A DNA stretch of 64,000 bases from Candidatus Bariatricus faecipullorum. Its GTDB lineage: Bacteria > Bacillota > Clostridia > Lachnospirales > Lachnospiraceae. The position numbers and the translations under genes were made by a program. This document shows, piece after piece, positions 42,285 through 50,437 of the stretch. Under the pieces are notes generated by a model. The model saw only the letters and a list, made by a program, of their open reading frames with translations, was not told the DNA's origin and ran no database searches. Within the stretch, counting starts at the first letter, position 1; each line of letters opens with the position of its first letter. The stretch lies in contig DWYV01000009.1 of NCBI GenBank assembly GCA_019118525.1, forward strand, positions 1-64,000, in the 5' to 3' direction.

Positions 42285-43639
42285 AGATACTAATTCGGGG
42301 AGCAGGAGACCTGGCTACGGGGATTGCGGTCCGTCTGTACCGGGCGGGCCATCAGATAGTGATGACAGAGACTGCCGTTCCTCTGACGGTACGGCGCACC
42401 GTGGCTTTTTCCCGGGCAGTTTACGAAAAGAGGGCGGAAGTAGAAGGCATTACCGGGGTACTTGCGTCCTCTGCGGAAGAGATGCGGGAAATTCTGAATC
42501 AGGGGCAGATTGCAGTACTGGTGGATGAAAAGGCAGAGATACGAAAGGAATTCCAGCCGGATGTGCTGGTGGACGCGATTCTGGCCAAGCGCAACCTGGG
42601 AACCGGGATGACGGATGCTTCGTTTGTTATTGGCGTGGGCCCCGGCTTTACCGCCGGAGAGGACTGCCACTGTGTCGTGGAGACAAAGAGAGGACATATG
42701 CTGGGCCGGGTTATCTGGGAAGGAACGGCCATTCCCAATACCGGGGTTCCGGGGAATGTGGGCGGCTACACGACAGAGCGTCTGCTGCGGGCGCCGGCGG
42801 ACGGGAGAATGGAACCGGTCCGCGGGATAGGAGACCGGGTGCGTCCCGGCGATATTGTGGCGTATACAGGGGGCGTGCCGGTGCGGGCAGCCATGCCCGG
42901 AATGATTCGGGGAATGCTGCAGCCCGGCGTCTCTGTGACCAGGGGACTGAAAATCGGTGATATCGATGCCAGATGTGAGCCCGAATACTGTCTTACGGTA
43001 TCGGACAAGGCACGGGCCGTGGGCGGCGGTGTTCTGGAGGCAGTGTCCTTGTATGGCCATCTGCGGAGAAGATACGGGGCGGTACTGCTGGCCGCAGGCG
43101 ATTCTTCCCGGTTTGGCGGAAATAAACTGCTGACCCCGGTAAAGGGGAAGCCTCTTTACCGTCATGCCCTGGATATCTTCCGCTGTTTTCCCTGGGTCTG
43201 CCGGGCAGTGGTGACGGGAAATGAGGAGATTGCCAGGGCTGCCGCCGAAGCCGGAATGGAACCGGTGGAAAACCAGAATCCGGAAAAAGGGATTTCCCAT
43301 TCGCTGAAGCTGGGAATGGAAGCCCTCCGGAAGAAAGAAAAGGGACTGGACGGAATTCTGTTTTCCGTCTGTGACCAGCCGGGACTTCACGGAGCCCTGA
43401 TTCAGCAGATATGGAATCTGGCCGGAGTCCGGCCGGGGAAAGTTATCTGTGCCGCTCACCAGGGAATCTGGGGGAACCCGGTATACTGGCCGCAAAAATA
43501 TTTTTCCAGTCTGGCGTCCCTTTCCGGGGACAAAGGGGGAAAAAGTCTGATGCGGCAGTGGCCGGAGGAGGTGCTGACCGTGGAAACAGACGGAGAGGCA
43601 CTGAAGGATATTGATTATCAGGCTGACCTGGAAGAATAA
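42281..43639 (+). CDS. yqeB: YqeB (EF2563-type) fused to MocA-like molybdopterin nucleotidyltransferase
   Basis: This is one 452-residue reading frame. Residues 1-255 or so are YqeB: KILIRGAGDLATGIAVRLYRAGHQIVMTE, VGPGFTAGEDCHCVVETKRGHMLGRV, NVGGYTTERLLRAPADG, ending AVGGGVLEAV. From about 266 it is a MocA/MobA-type nucleotidyltransferase: GAVLLAAGDSSRFGGNKLL, CDQPGLHG, GNPVYWPQ. In most genomes these are neighbouring separate genes. The fusion links selenium-cofactor maturation with CMP/cofactor transfer. ATG 42281 overlaps yqeC (ATGA). It is the last gene of the operon, and a terminator follows. Confidence 0.9.
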   Translation: MKILIRGAGDLATGIAVRLYRAGHQIVMTETAVPLTVRRTVAFSRAVYEKRAEVEGITGVLASSAEEMREILNQGQIAVLVDEKAEIRKEFQPDVLVDAILAKRNLGTGMTDASFVIGVGPGFTAGEDCHCVVETKRGHMLGRVIWEGTAIPNTGVPGNVGGYTTERLLRAPADGRMEPVRGIGDRVRPGDIVAYTGGVPVRAAMPGMIRGMLQPGVSVTRGLKIGDIDARCEPEYCLTVSDKARAVGGGVLEAVSLYGHLRRRYGAVLLAAGDSSRFGGNKLLTPVKGKPLYRHALDIFRCFPWVCRAVVTGNEEIARAAAEAGMEPVENQNPEKGISHSLKLGMEALRKKEKGLDGILFSVCDQPGLHGALIQQIWNLAGVRPGKVICAAHQGIWGNPVYWPQKYFSSLASLSGDKGGKSLMRQWPEEVLTVETDGEALKDIDYQADLEE

Positions 43640-43673
43640 AAGCCTGTGGGGACGCGGTTTTCCCACAGGCTTT
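43639..43673. terminator. Bidirectional terminator
   Basis: A 12-bp perfect stem AAAGCCTGTGGG / CCCACAGGCTTT lies between the convergent yqeB-mocA and CNNM/CBS genes. Confidence 0.88.
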
Positions 43674-43683
43674 GCATTTCCTT

Positions 43684-45003
43684 TTAGTCTTCCTTTTCTT
43701 CTTCCGGCTCTTCCAGCACTTCCACATAGGCGTCCACGATTTTATGCCGTTTCACATCCCGTACATGGATGACCAGGTTTTCGTATTTGCAGGTAAAGCT
43801 GCTTCCGTCCTCGGGAATCAGGTCGATTACCGTATAAACGAATCCGTTGAACGTATCCGCCTCATCGTCCGGAAGTTTTACGTGAAGGGCCCGGCCCACG
43901 TCGTCCAGGTCTGCGTCGCCCCGGATGAGCCAGGTGGTCTCAGAGAGCTGGCGGATATCCATGCCGTCATCCTCATCATCCGCATCGTAGATGTCACCCA
44001 CCAGGGCTTCCATCAGGTCGTGCAGGGTAACGATACCGGACATGCCGCCGTATTCGTCCAGCAGAATAGAGAAATAATTCCGGTTCTGCTTCATCCGCTC
44101 AAACAGCGTGTCGGTTTTGATGTTTTCCGGTACAAAAAACGGCGGTTTTACAGCCTTTTCAAACAGGCTTTCCCGGGTTTTTTCCGAAAGCCGGAAATAA
44201 TCCCGGGTATCCAGTACGCCAATAATGTTTTCTTTGCTGTCCTGGCATACCGGATAGCAGGTGTGGCGGTATTCGTGAATCATTTCATCCCATTCTTCCA
44301 GGGACTGGGTAACGTCCAGTACGGCAACATCTGTACGGTGAGTACAGATCTGCTCCGCCGAGAGGTCATCGAATTCAAAGACATTCTGGATAAAGGTATT
44401 TTCCTGTTCGTCGATAACGCCCTGGGCATTTCCCTCGGTCAGCATCATACGGATTTCTTCTTCGGTCACTCTGTCTTCCTCTTCCTCGGGGCTGATACCG
44501 ATAAGACGGAGAATTCCGTTTGTGGACACCGTCAGCAGGGATACCAGGGGCGCGAAAATCCGGGCCACCCAGTACAGCAGAGAGGCCAGGGCAAGCGCCA
44601 GGGATTCGGATTTTTTCATGGCAATCCGTTTGGGCACCAGCTCTCCAAGCACGATGTTAAAATAAGACAGAACCAGGGTAATGACTACAAAGGCGATGGA
44701 ACGCAGTACCGATTCCGGAACCGGAATTCCGGCCCGAATCAAAAGCTGTACCAGGGGACCGGAAAAATTGTCCGCGGCAAAAGCACTGTTCAGGAATCCG
44801 GATAACGTGATGGCCACCTGGATGGTTGCCAGGAAACGGGCCGGCTGTTCCGTCAGCGAGGCCAGCTTTTTCGCACGTTTATCCCCGTTTTCCACCATGT
44901 ATTTCAGTTTCGTTTCGTTCATGGAAATCACTGCTATTTCTGCGCTGGCAAATACGGCGTTCAGAAATATCAGGATAATCAGTAAAATAATAGAACCAGT
45001 CAT
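43684..45003 (-). CDS. Hemolysin-family CNNM/CBS transporter (HlyC/CorC type)
   Basis: The 439-residue membrane protein has an N-terminal DUF21/CNNM domain with about four helices (IILLIILIFLNAVFASAEIAVISM...), a pair of CBS domains (about residues 205-330), and a C-terminal CorC_HlyC domain (LIRGDADLDDVGRALHVKLPDDEADTFNGFVY). Relatives transport or sense Mg2+, Co2+ or Na+. A promoter and a roughly 170-base structured leader with a terminator-like hairpin precede it, which suggests regulation by an ion or other signal. Confidence 0.92.
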   Translation of the reverse strand: MTGSIILLIILIFLNAVFASAEIAVISMNETKLKYMVENGDKRAKKLASLTEQPARFLATIQVAITLSGFLNSAFAADNFSGPLVQLLIRAGIPVPESVLRSIAFVVITLVLSYFNIVLGELVPKRIAMKKSESLALALASLLYWVARIFAPLVSLLTVSTNGILRLIGISPEEEEDRVTEEEIRMMLTEGNAQGVIDEQENTFIQNVFEFDDLSAEQICTHRTDVAVLDVTQSLEEWDEMIHEYRHTCYPVCQDSKENIIGVLDTRDYFRLSEKTRESLFEKAVKPPFFVPENIKTDTLFERMKQNRNYFSILLDEYGGMSGIVTLHDLMEALVGDIYDADDEDDGMDIRQLSETTWLIRGDADLDDVGRALHVKLPDDEADTFNGFVYTVIDLIPEDGSSFTCKYENLVIHVRDVKRHKIVDAYVEVLEEPEEEKED

Positions 45004-45029
45004 AGGTTATTTCTTTCCTTTCTTTCATT

Positions 45030-45195
45030 TGGCTTCTGTAACAGAAAACTTTAAAAAACGCAAAAAGACACAGCCTGCCGGATTACCCTGGCAGACCATG
45101 CCTTTACTCTATCTTTTTGAATGCGTGAATAAAATTTAAAGCAGAAGTATCGTCACTATCGTCGTCCACGCAGTATTCACATCCTTTCCTGATAG
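45030..45195 (-). promoter_or_regulatory. Candidate structured leader RNA of the CNNM/CBS gene
   Basis: On the minus strand the leader contains CTATC...GATAG closing bases and GTGAATA pairing with TATTCAC. The same 3' CAC can instead pair as CACGCA with TGCGTG, giving mutually exclusive helices. Near the gene lies CTGCC(AGGGTAATCC)GGCAG followed by CTTTTTGCGTTTTTT, a terminator-like element. No known riboswitch class (M-box, yybP-ykoY, NiCo) was recognised. Confidence 0.55.
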
Positions 45196-45197
45196 AG

Positions 45198-45226
45198 AAA
45201 ATAGCATACTTTTTATGATCTGTCAA
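45198..45226 (-). promoter_or_regulatory. Promoter of the CNNM/CBS leader
   Basis: On the minus strand TTGACA (45226-45221), 17 bases, TATTTT (45203-45198). Confidence 0.65.
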
Positions 45227-45257
45227 GAAAAGCTTTTGAAAGCAGGCCGGCTGACGG

Positions 45258-45286
45258 TTGCCATAGTTCCCCCGTTCTTTTATAAT
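45258..45286 (+). promoter_or_regulatory. Promoter of the ThiD-DsdA fusion gene
   Basis: TTGCCA (45258-45263), 17 bases, TATAAT (45281-45286). Confidence 0.75.
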
Positions 45287-45330
45287 GAAGTGTAGAGAAA
45301 ACGTAAAAAGAGGAAAAGGAGAGAACGGGA

Positions 45331-47439
45331 ATGAAAACAGCACTGACAATCGCAGGCAGTGATTCCAGCGGAGGCGCCGGTATCCAGGCCGATATGAAAA
45401 CCATGATGGCAAATGGAGTCTATGCCATGAGCGCGGTAACAGCCCTGACCGCCCAGAATACCACCGGAGTGGCGGCGATTATGGAGGCGGAACCGGAGTT
45501 CCTGGCAAAACAGATAGACTGTGTGTTTGAGGATATCCGCCCGGACGCAGTAAAGATAGGAATGGTGTCTTCTGCAGAGCTGACCCGGGTTATCGGGGAA
45601 CGGCTCCGGGCCTGGAAGGCAGAAAATATTGTGGTCGACCCGGTGATGGTGGCTACCAGCGGTGCCAGACTGATAAGCCCGGAGGCAGTGGAAGCGCTGA
45701 AGGAAGAGCTTTTCCCCATCGCGACGGTTCTGACGCCGAATATTCCGGAAGCGGAAGTCCTGTGGGGACAGAACATAGAGACAGAGGAAGAGATGCGCAA
45801 GGCCGCGGAAGCCATTGGAAAGAGATGGGAATGCGCGGTTCTGGTGAAGGGCGGACACAGCGTGGCCACGGCCAGCGACCTGCTGTACTGGAAGGGAAAC
45901 TGGAAGTGGTTCCGAGGAAAACGGATTGACAATCCGAACACCCACGGTACAGGATGTACCTTGTCCAGCGCCCTGGCTGCCAACCTGGCCAAGGGCTTCT
46001 CCCTGGAGACTTCTGTGGAGCGGGCCAAGGCCTATATTTCCGGCGCTCTTTTAGCCATGCTGAATCTGGGAAAGGGGAGCGGTCCCATGGACCACGGCTT
46101 TGCCATCCGGGGCGAGTTTACCCGGGAAGCAGATGAAAAAGGCAGGCCGGCCCTGACAAAGGTGGAGAAAAGAATGGCCGCAGGAGAAGAACTGCTCTGG
46201 CTGAATCCGCTTCTGGGAATTCCGCCCAAAGAGGCGGCTCCGGTTACCGGGGAAGATATCCGGGATGCGGAAAAAAGGCTGGAACGGTTTGCCCCGTTCA
46301 TCCGGGTCCGGTTTCCAGAGACGGAAAAGACCGGGGGCATCATAGAATCGCCTCTGGTCGCCATTCCTCATATGCAGGAAGTCCTGCAGAGGCAGACCGG
46401 GGAAGTCCTTCCGGGACGGCTGTTTCTGAAGGAAGACAGTCATCTGGCCATAGCCGGGTCTGTAAAAGCCCGGGGCGGCATCTATGAAGTGCTGAAACAC
46501 GCGGAGAATCTGGCTGTGGCTCAGGGAATCCTGAAAGAAGGCGGGGATTACAAAAAGCTGGCGTCTCCGGAGTGCAGGGATTTCTTCCGTCATTACACCG
46601 TCCAGGCCGGTTCCACCGGAAATCTGGGAATCAGCATTGGAATCTCGGCGGCGGCACTGGGATTTCAGACGATTATCCATATGTCCGCGGACGCAAAGCA
46701 GTGGAAAAAAGACCTGCTCCGCGCCTATGGCGTGACAGTAAAAGAATACGATTCGGACTACAGCGGGGCAGTGAAAAATGGAAGACGTCTTTCGGACGCA
46801 GACCCGTCCAGCTATTTTGTGGATGATGAAAATTCCCGGGACTTGTTTCTGGGATATGCCGTAGCCGCCCGCCGGCTGGCGGCTCAGCTGGAGGGCCTGC
46901 AGATACAGGTGGACAGGGAGCATCCGCTTTTCGTATACCTTCCCTGCGGCGTGGGCGGAGCGCCCGGAGGAATTACCTTTGGACTGAAACAGCAGTTTGG
47001 AGATAACGTGCACTGCTTCTTCGTGGAACCAGTGCAGGCGCCCTGCATGCTGCTGGGAATGGAAACGGGCCGGCATCACAATATCTGCGTGCAGGATATC
47101 GGACTGAGCGGAAAGACACTGGCGGACGGTCTGGCCGTGGGACGTCCTTCCGGCTTAGTGGGCCGGATAATGGAACCTCTGGTATCCGGTATCTTTACGG
47201 TTCAGGATGAAGTTCTGCCGGATTATATGAAGAAGCTGTATCAGAGCGAAGGGCTGTTTATTGAACCCAGTGCCTGCGCGGCATTTGAGGGAGTAACAGG
47301 ACTGTTCCGGCACCCCCAGGGACGGCAGTACTTAAAAGACCATGGCCTGGAAGAGAGGATGGGCCAGGCTGTACATATTGCCTGGGCGACCGGGGGAAGC
47401 CTGGTTCCGGAAGAAGAGCGGAAGGCGTATCTGGCTTAA
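45331..47439 (+). CDS. Fusion of ThiD/PdxK-type kinase and D-serine ammonia-lyase (DsdA)
   Basis: This is one 702-residue frame. Residues 1-262 or so are a complete ribokinase-fold HMP(-P)/pyridoxal kinase (IAGSDSSGGAGIQADMKT, VVDPVMVATSGA, TPNIPEAE, and the anion-hole/catalytic HGTGCTLSSA). From about residue 275 it is a near-complete DsdA: RFAPFIRVRFPETEKTGGIIESPLVAIP, PLP Lys379 in GSVKARGGIYEV, GSTGNLGISIGI, CGVGGAPGGI and WATGGSLVPEEE. DsdA deaminates D-serine to pyruvate and ammonia. ThiD relatives in Firmicutes can phosphorylate pyridoxal, so the kinase might supply the lyase's PLP. AAAAGGAGAG precedes the ATG. There is no TPP riboswitch. A stop lost by deletion is an alternative origin. 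Confidence 0.92.
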   Translation: MKTALTIAGSDSSGGAGIQADMKTMMANGVYAMSAVTALTAQNTTGVAAIMEAEPEFLAKQIDCVFEDIRPDAVKIGMVSSAELTRVIGERLRAWKAENIVVDPVMVATSGARLISPEAVEALKEELFPIATVLTPNIPEAEVLWGQNIETEEEMRKAAEAIGKRWECAVLVKGGHSVATASDLLYWKGNWKWFRGKRIDNPNTHGTGCTLSSALAANLAKGFSLETSVERAKAYISGALLAMLNLGKGSGPMDHGFAIRGEFTREADEKGRPALTKVEKRMAAGEELLWLNPLLGIPPKEAAPVTGEDIRDAEKRLERFAPFIRVRFPETEKTGGIIESPLVAIPHMQEVLQRQTGEVLPGRLFLKEDSHLAIAGSVKARGGIYEVLKHAENLAVAQGILKEGGDYKKLASPECRDFFRHYTVQAGSTGNLGISIGISAAALGFQTIIHMSADAKQWKKDLLRAYGVTVKEYDSDYSGAVKNGRRLSDADPSSYFVDDENSRDLFLGYAVAARRLAAQLEGLQIQVDREHPLFVYLPCGVGGAPGGITFGLKQQFGDNVHCFFVEPVQAPCMLLGMETGRHHNICVQDIGLSGKTLADGLAVGRPSGLVGRIMEPLVSGIFTVQDEVLPDYMKKLYQSEGLFIEPSACAAFEGVTGLFRHPQGRQYLKDHGLEERMGQAVHIAWATGGSLVPEEERKAYLA

Positions 47440-47535
47440 AACGGGAAGAAACAGTATATGCTGCAGTAGAAAAAATGCCATCATGGACTGAAAAGGCCAT
47501 GGTGGCTGTTTTATTATAGAAACACTATTATATAA

Positions 47536-47547
47536 TTAGATATTTAA
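47536..47547. promoter_or_regulatory. Upstream MarR-type operator copy
   Basis: TTAGATATTTAA, a near-match of the perfect palindrome at 47634-47645, lies 53 bases upstream of the -35 box. Confidence 0.5.
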
Positions 47548-47599
47548 TGAAAAAACCGGCATAATTTATTAAGAAAGAATAAAATAAAGGGTGTCTAAG

Positions 47600-47628
47600 T
47601 TGACAATAACAGGACATACTACTAAAAT
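47600..47628 (+). promoter_or_regulatory. Promoter of the marR-ABC operon
   Basis: TTGACA (47600-47605), 17 bases, TAAAAT (47623-47628). Confidence 0.85.
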
Positions 47629-47633
47629 ATCCG

Positions 47634-47645
47634 TTAGACATCTAA
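47634..47645. promoter_or_regulatory. Probable MarR operator at the transcription start
   Basis: The perfect palindrome TTAGACATCTAA spans the expected start point just after the -10 box, and a half-site TCTAA lies just before the -35 box. This is the expected place for autorepression by the MarR protein. Confidence 0.65.
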
Positions 47646-47664
47646 TGAAATGGAGGTGACATCC

Positions 47665-48189
47665 GTGGAGATAAAATGCGGGAAAACCCGGAATCCGGAA
47701 GAGACGTCCACGTATTTTCTGCTCTTTCAGGCGAATCATAAATACATTCAGCTTTTTTTACACAAACTGCAGAAGCTGGATTTGAAAATCGGCCAGGCAG
47801 GCATTCTTTTTATACTGGGGAAATACGGGCCTCAGTCCCAGAGAGAAATCGCAGATAAAATCTGTCTGACGCCGCCCTCCGTGACGGTGGCGGTGCAGAA
47901 GCTGGAACAGTCAGGCCTGACGGTGAAAAGGCCGGATGAGGAAGACCAGCGCCGGACGATTATTGACGTGACGGAGAAAGGGAAAAGTTATCTCTCGGAA
48001 ATAAAAAACAGCATGCAGGAGATAGAGGATATTATGTTTCAGAACATGAGCCGGGAAGAAGAGCTGCTGTTCCGCAGGCTGGTAATGCAGATGATGGAGA
48101 ACCTGGACAGTGCCCGTCCGGAAAAAACAGAAAAAAACCGTATGCAGACAGCGCGGAGAAAGGATTCAGATTATGTCAAAACTGTTTAA
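47665..48189 (+). CDS. MarR family transcriptional regulator
   Basis: The 174-residue winged-helix regulator has helix 3/4 in SQREIADKICLTPPSVTVAVQKLEQSGLTVKRPDEEDQRRTIIDVTEKG, then a long dimerisation helix. GTG 47665 is chosen because GGAGGTGA lies 5 bases upstream; an ATG at 47650 contains that site itself. It probably represses its own operon through the TTAGACATCTAA palindrome and senses a compound exported by the two ABC half-transporters that follow. Confidence 0.9.
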   Translation: MEIKCGKTRNPEETSTYFLLFQANHKYIQLFLHKLQKLDLKIGQAGILFILGKYGPQSQREIADKICLTPPSVTVAVQKLEQSGLTVKRPDEEDQRRTIIDVTEKGKSYLSEIKNSMQEIEDIMFQNMSREEELLFRRLVMQMMENLDSARPEKTEKNRMQTARRKDSDYVKTV

Positions 48190-50437
48190 GCATTTAAAAC
48201 CTTACTGGATGACAGTGGCCGGAATCATTGTCATCTTATTTGTACAGGCATTCTGCGACCTGTCTCTGCCGTCCTATACTTCTGACATTGTGAATGTGGG
48301 AATTCAGCAGGGCGGTGTGGAAGATACTGTACCGGAGGCGCTTCCGGAGGAAGAGATGAACCGGCTGTGTCTGTTCCTGGGAGAAGAAGACCAGGAAACG
48401 GTGAAAGCGGCTTATACGCTGGAGCAGGAGACAGATGAATACAATTACGACGGTGCTGTTTATGTGATGAACAGCACGGGAGAGGAACAAAAAGAAGAAC
48501 TTCTGGACATTCTGGGCCGGCCGATGATGCTGGTATACGGGTTTGAGTCCGGAAGCAGTATGACAGACCAGGTGGAAGAGAGCCTGAAATCCCAGATGGG
48601 CGAAGGCGCCGGAAATCTGGACGACATGGATATCTTTCAGATTCTGGCCATGCTCCCGGAGGAACAGCGGGCAGCCATGACCGGCCAGATAGCCGAAATG
48701 ACGGAAGATATGCCGGAAATGATAACAGAGCAGTCGGCTACGGCGTGGGTGCGCCAGGTCTACGAAGAACTGGGCATGGACATGGAGAGCATTCAGAACG
48801 GATACATCCTGCGCACAGGAGGGAAAATGCTGGCCCTGGCCTTTCTGGGAATGCTGGCAAGTGTTCTGGCCGGACTTTTGTCTTCCCTGACGGCTGCCGG
48901 TGTTGGACGGGATTTGCGGGGAAAGGTATTTCAGAAAGTGGTCGGCTTTTCCAACACCGAATTCGACCGTTTTTCCACGGCCTCCCTCATCACCCGCAGT
49001 ACCAATGATATCCAGCAGATTCAGATGATGACAGTTCTCCTCCTTCGGATGGTTCTGTATGCGCCCGTTATGGCGGTCGGAGGACTGTACCGGGTATTCC
49101 ATACCAATGTGGATATGCTCTGGATTATCGGCCTGGGCGTGGTGCTTATCGTTATCGTGGTCATTTTCCTTTTTGCCGTCGTAATGCCACGGTTCCGGCT
49201 TCTCCAGAAGCTGGTGGACCGCCTGAACCTGGTAACCAGGGAAATCCTTACCGGTCTTTCCGTTATCCGGGCGTTCAGCCGGGAAAAATATGAGGAGAAC
49301 CGTTTTGACAAGGCAAACCGGGACCTGACAAAGACGAATCTGTTTGTAAACCGGGCCATGACTTTTATGATGCCGGTTATGATGCTGGTTATGAACGGCA
49401 TTACGGTTCTCATTGTCTGGAACGGAGCTCACGGCATCGACAACGGACAGATGCAGGTGGGAGATATGATGGCCTTTATCCAGTACACCATGCAGATAAT
49501 CATGGCATTTCTGATGATATGCATGGTCTCCGTCATGCTGCCGAGGGCGGCTGTGGCAGCAGGACGTGTAGACGAAGTGCTGGAAAGCAGAACCTCCATT
49601 GAAGACGCAAAAGAGCCGGTTTCCATGCTGGCGGAGAAAAAAGGAGAGGTGGTTTTCGACCATGTATCCTTCCGGTATCCTCAGGCAGAGGAAGATGTAC
49701 TTTCTGACATCAGTTTCACGGCGAAGCCGGGAGAAACTACGGCGATTATCGGAAGCACGGGAAGCGGAAAATCCACCCTGGTAAACCTGATTCCCCGTTT
49801 TTACGATGTGACCGGCGGCCGGATAACGGTAGGCGGAAAGGATATCCGGGAGATATCCCGGCATGAACTGAGAGACCGGCTGGGATACGTGCCTCAGAAG
49901 GGCGTCCTGTTCTCCGGAACCATTGCTTCCAATATTCTCTATGGATGCCCGGAAGGGGAGGAAGAACAGATGAAGGAAGCGGCCCGGATAGCTCAGGCGG
50001 AGGAATTTATCGAAGAGAAACCGGAGGGGTATGAAAGCCCGGTATCCCAGGGCGGCGGCAATGTGTCAGGCGGACAGAAACAGCGCCTTTCCATTGCCAG
50101 GGCCGTGGCAAAACAGCCGGATATTTTTATTTTTGACGACAGTTTTTCCGCGCTGGACTATAAAACGGATGTAGCCCTGCGGACTGCACTTCATGAAAAA
50201 ACCAAGGATAGTACAGTTATTATTGTGGCCCAGAGAATCAGTACTGTACTTCATGCAGACCAGATTATTATGCTGGACGGCGGAAAAATCGCCGGGAAGG
50301 GAACGCACAAGGAACTTTTGAGGACTTGTCCGGAGTATTATCAGGTGGCGGCTTCCCAGCTTTCTGCCGAAGAACTGGAAGGAGATATGAAGGAGCCGGC
50401 ACGGACAGAAGGGAAGGAGGGCGCAGACCATGAGTAG
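48173..50437 (+). CDS. ABC exporter half-transporter with large external insert
   Basis: The 754-residue protein has a membrane domain (about 1-490) and an ATP-binding domain (about 500-740) with Walker A STGSGKST, signature VSGGQKQRLSIA and Walker B FIFDDSF. About 180 mostly acidic residues (roughly 40-225, rich in Glu, Met and Gln) sit between TM1 and TM2, an extracytoplasmic insert absent from classical half-transporters. The first half of a heterodimer with the next gene, it overlaps marR by 17 bases and its partner by 8. ATG 48173 has AAAGGA upstream. Confidence 0.92.
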   Translation: MSKLFKHLKPYWMTVAGIIVILFVQAFCDLSLPSYTSDIVNVGIQQGGVEDTVPEALPEEEMNRLCLFLGEEDQETVKAAYTLEQETDEYNYDGAVYVMNSTGEEQKEELLDILGRPMMLVYGFESGSSMTDQVEESLKSQMGEGAGNLDDMDIFQILAMLPEEQRAAMTGQIAEMTEDMPEMITEQSATAWVRQVYEELGMDMESIQNGYILRTGGKMLALAFLGMLASVLAGLLSSLTAAGVGRDLRGKVFQKVVGFSNTEFDRFSTASLITRSTNDIQQIQMMTVLLLRMVLYAPVMAVGGLYRVFHTNVDMLWIIGLGVVLIVIVVIFLFAVVMPRFRLLQKLVDRLNLVTREILTGLSVIRAFSREKYEENRFDKANRDLTKTNLFVNRAMTFMMPVMMLVMNGITVLIVWNGAHGIDNGQMQVGDMMAFIQYTMQIIMAFLMICMVSVMLPRAAVAAGRVDEVLESRTSIEDAKEPVSMLAEKKGEVVFDHVSFRYPQAEEDVLSDISFTAKPGETTAIIGSTGSGKSTLVNLIPRFYDVTGGRITVGGKDIREISRHELRDRLGYVPQKGVLFSGTIASNILYGCPEGEEEQMKEAARIAQAEEFIEEKPEGYESPVSQGGGNVSGGQKQRLSIARAVAKQPDIFIFDDSFSALDYKTDVALRTALHEKTKDSTVIIVAQRISTVLHADQIIMLDGGKIAGKGTHKELLRTCPEYYQVAASQLSAEELEGDMKEPARTEGKEGADHE

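Noticed and set aside
42290-43666. 458-codon open frame on the minus strand
   Set aside because: Antisense to the yqeB-mocA fusion, whose motifs are intact; no ribosome site or family resemblance.
45227-45330. TPP riboswitch before the ThiD-DsdA gene
   Set aside because: The stretch between promoter and gene is too short, and no CTGAGA/thi-box elements are seen.
48236-49864. 542-codon open frame on the minus strand
   Set aside because: Antisense shadow of the first ABC subunit; His/Gln-rich composition and no ribosome site.
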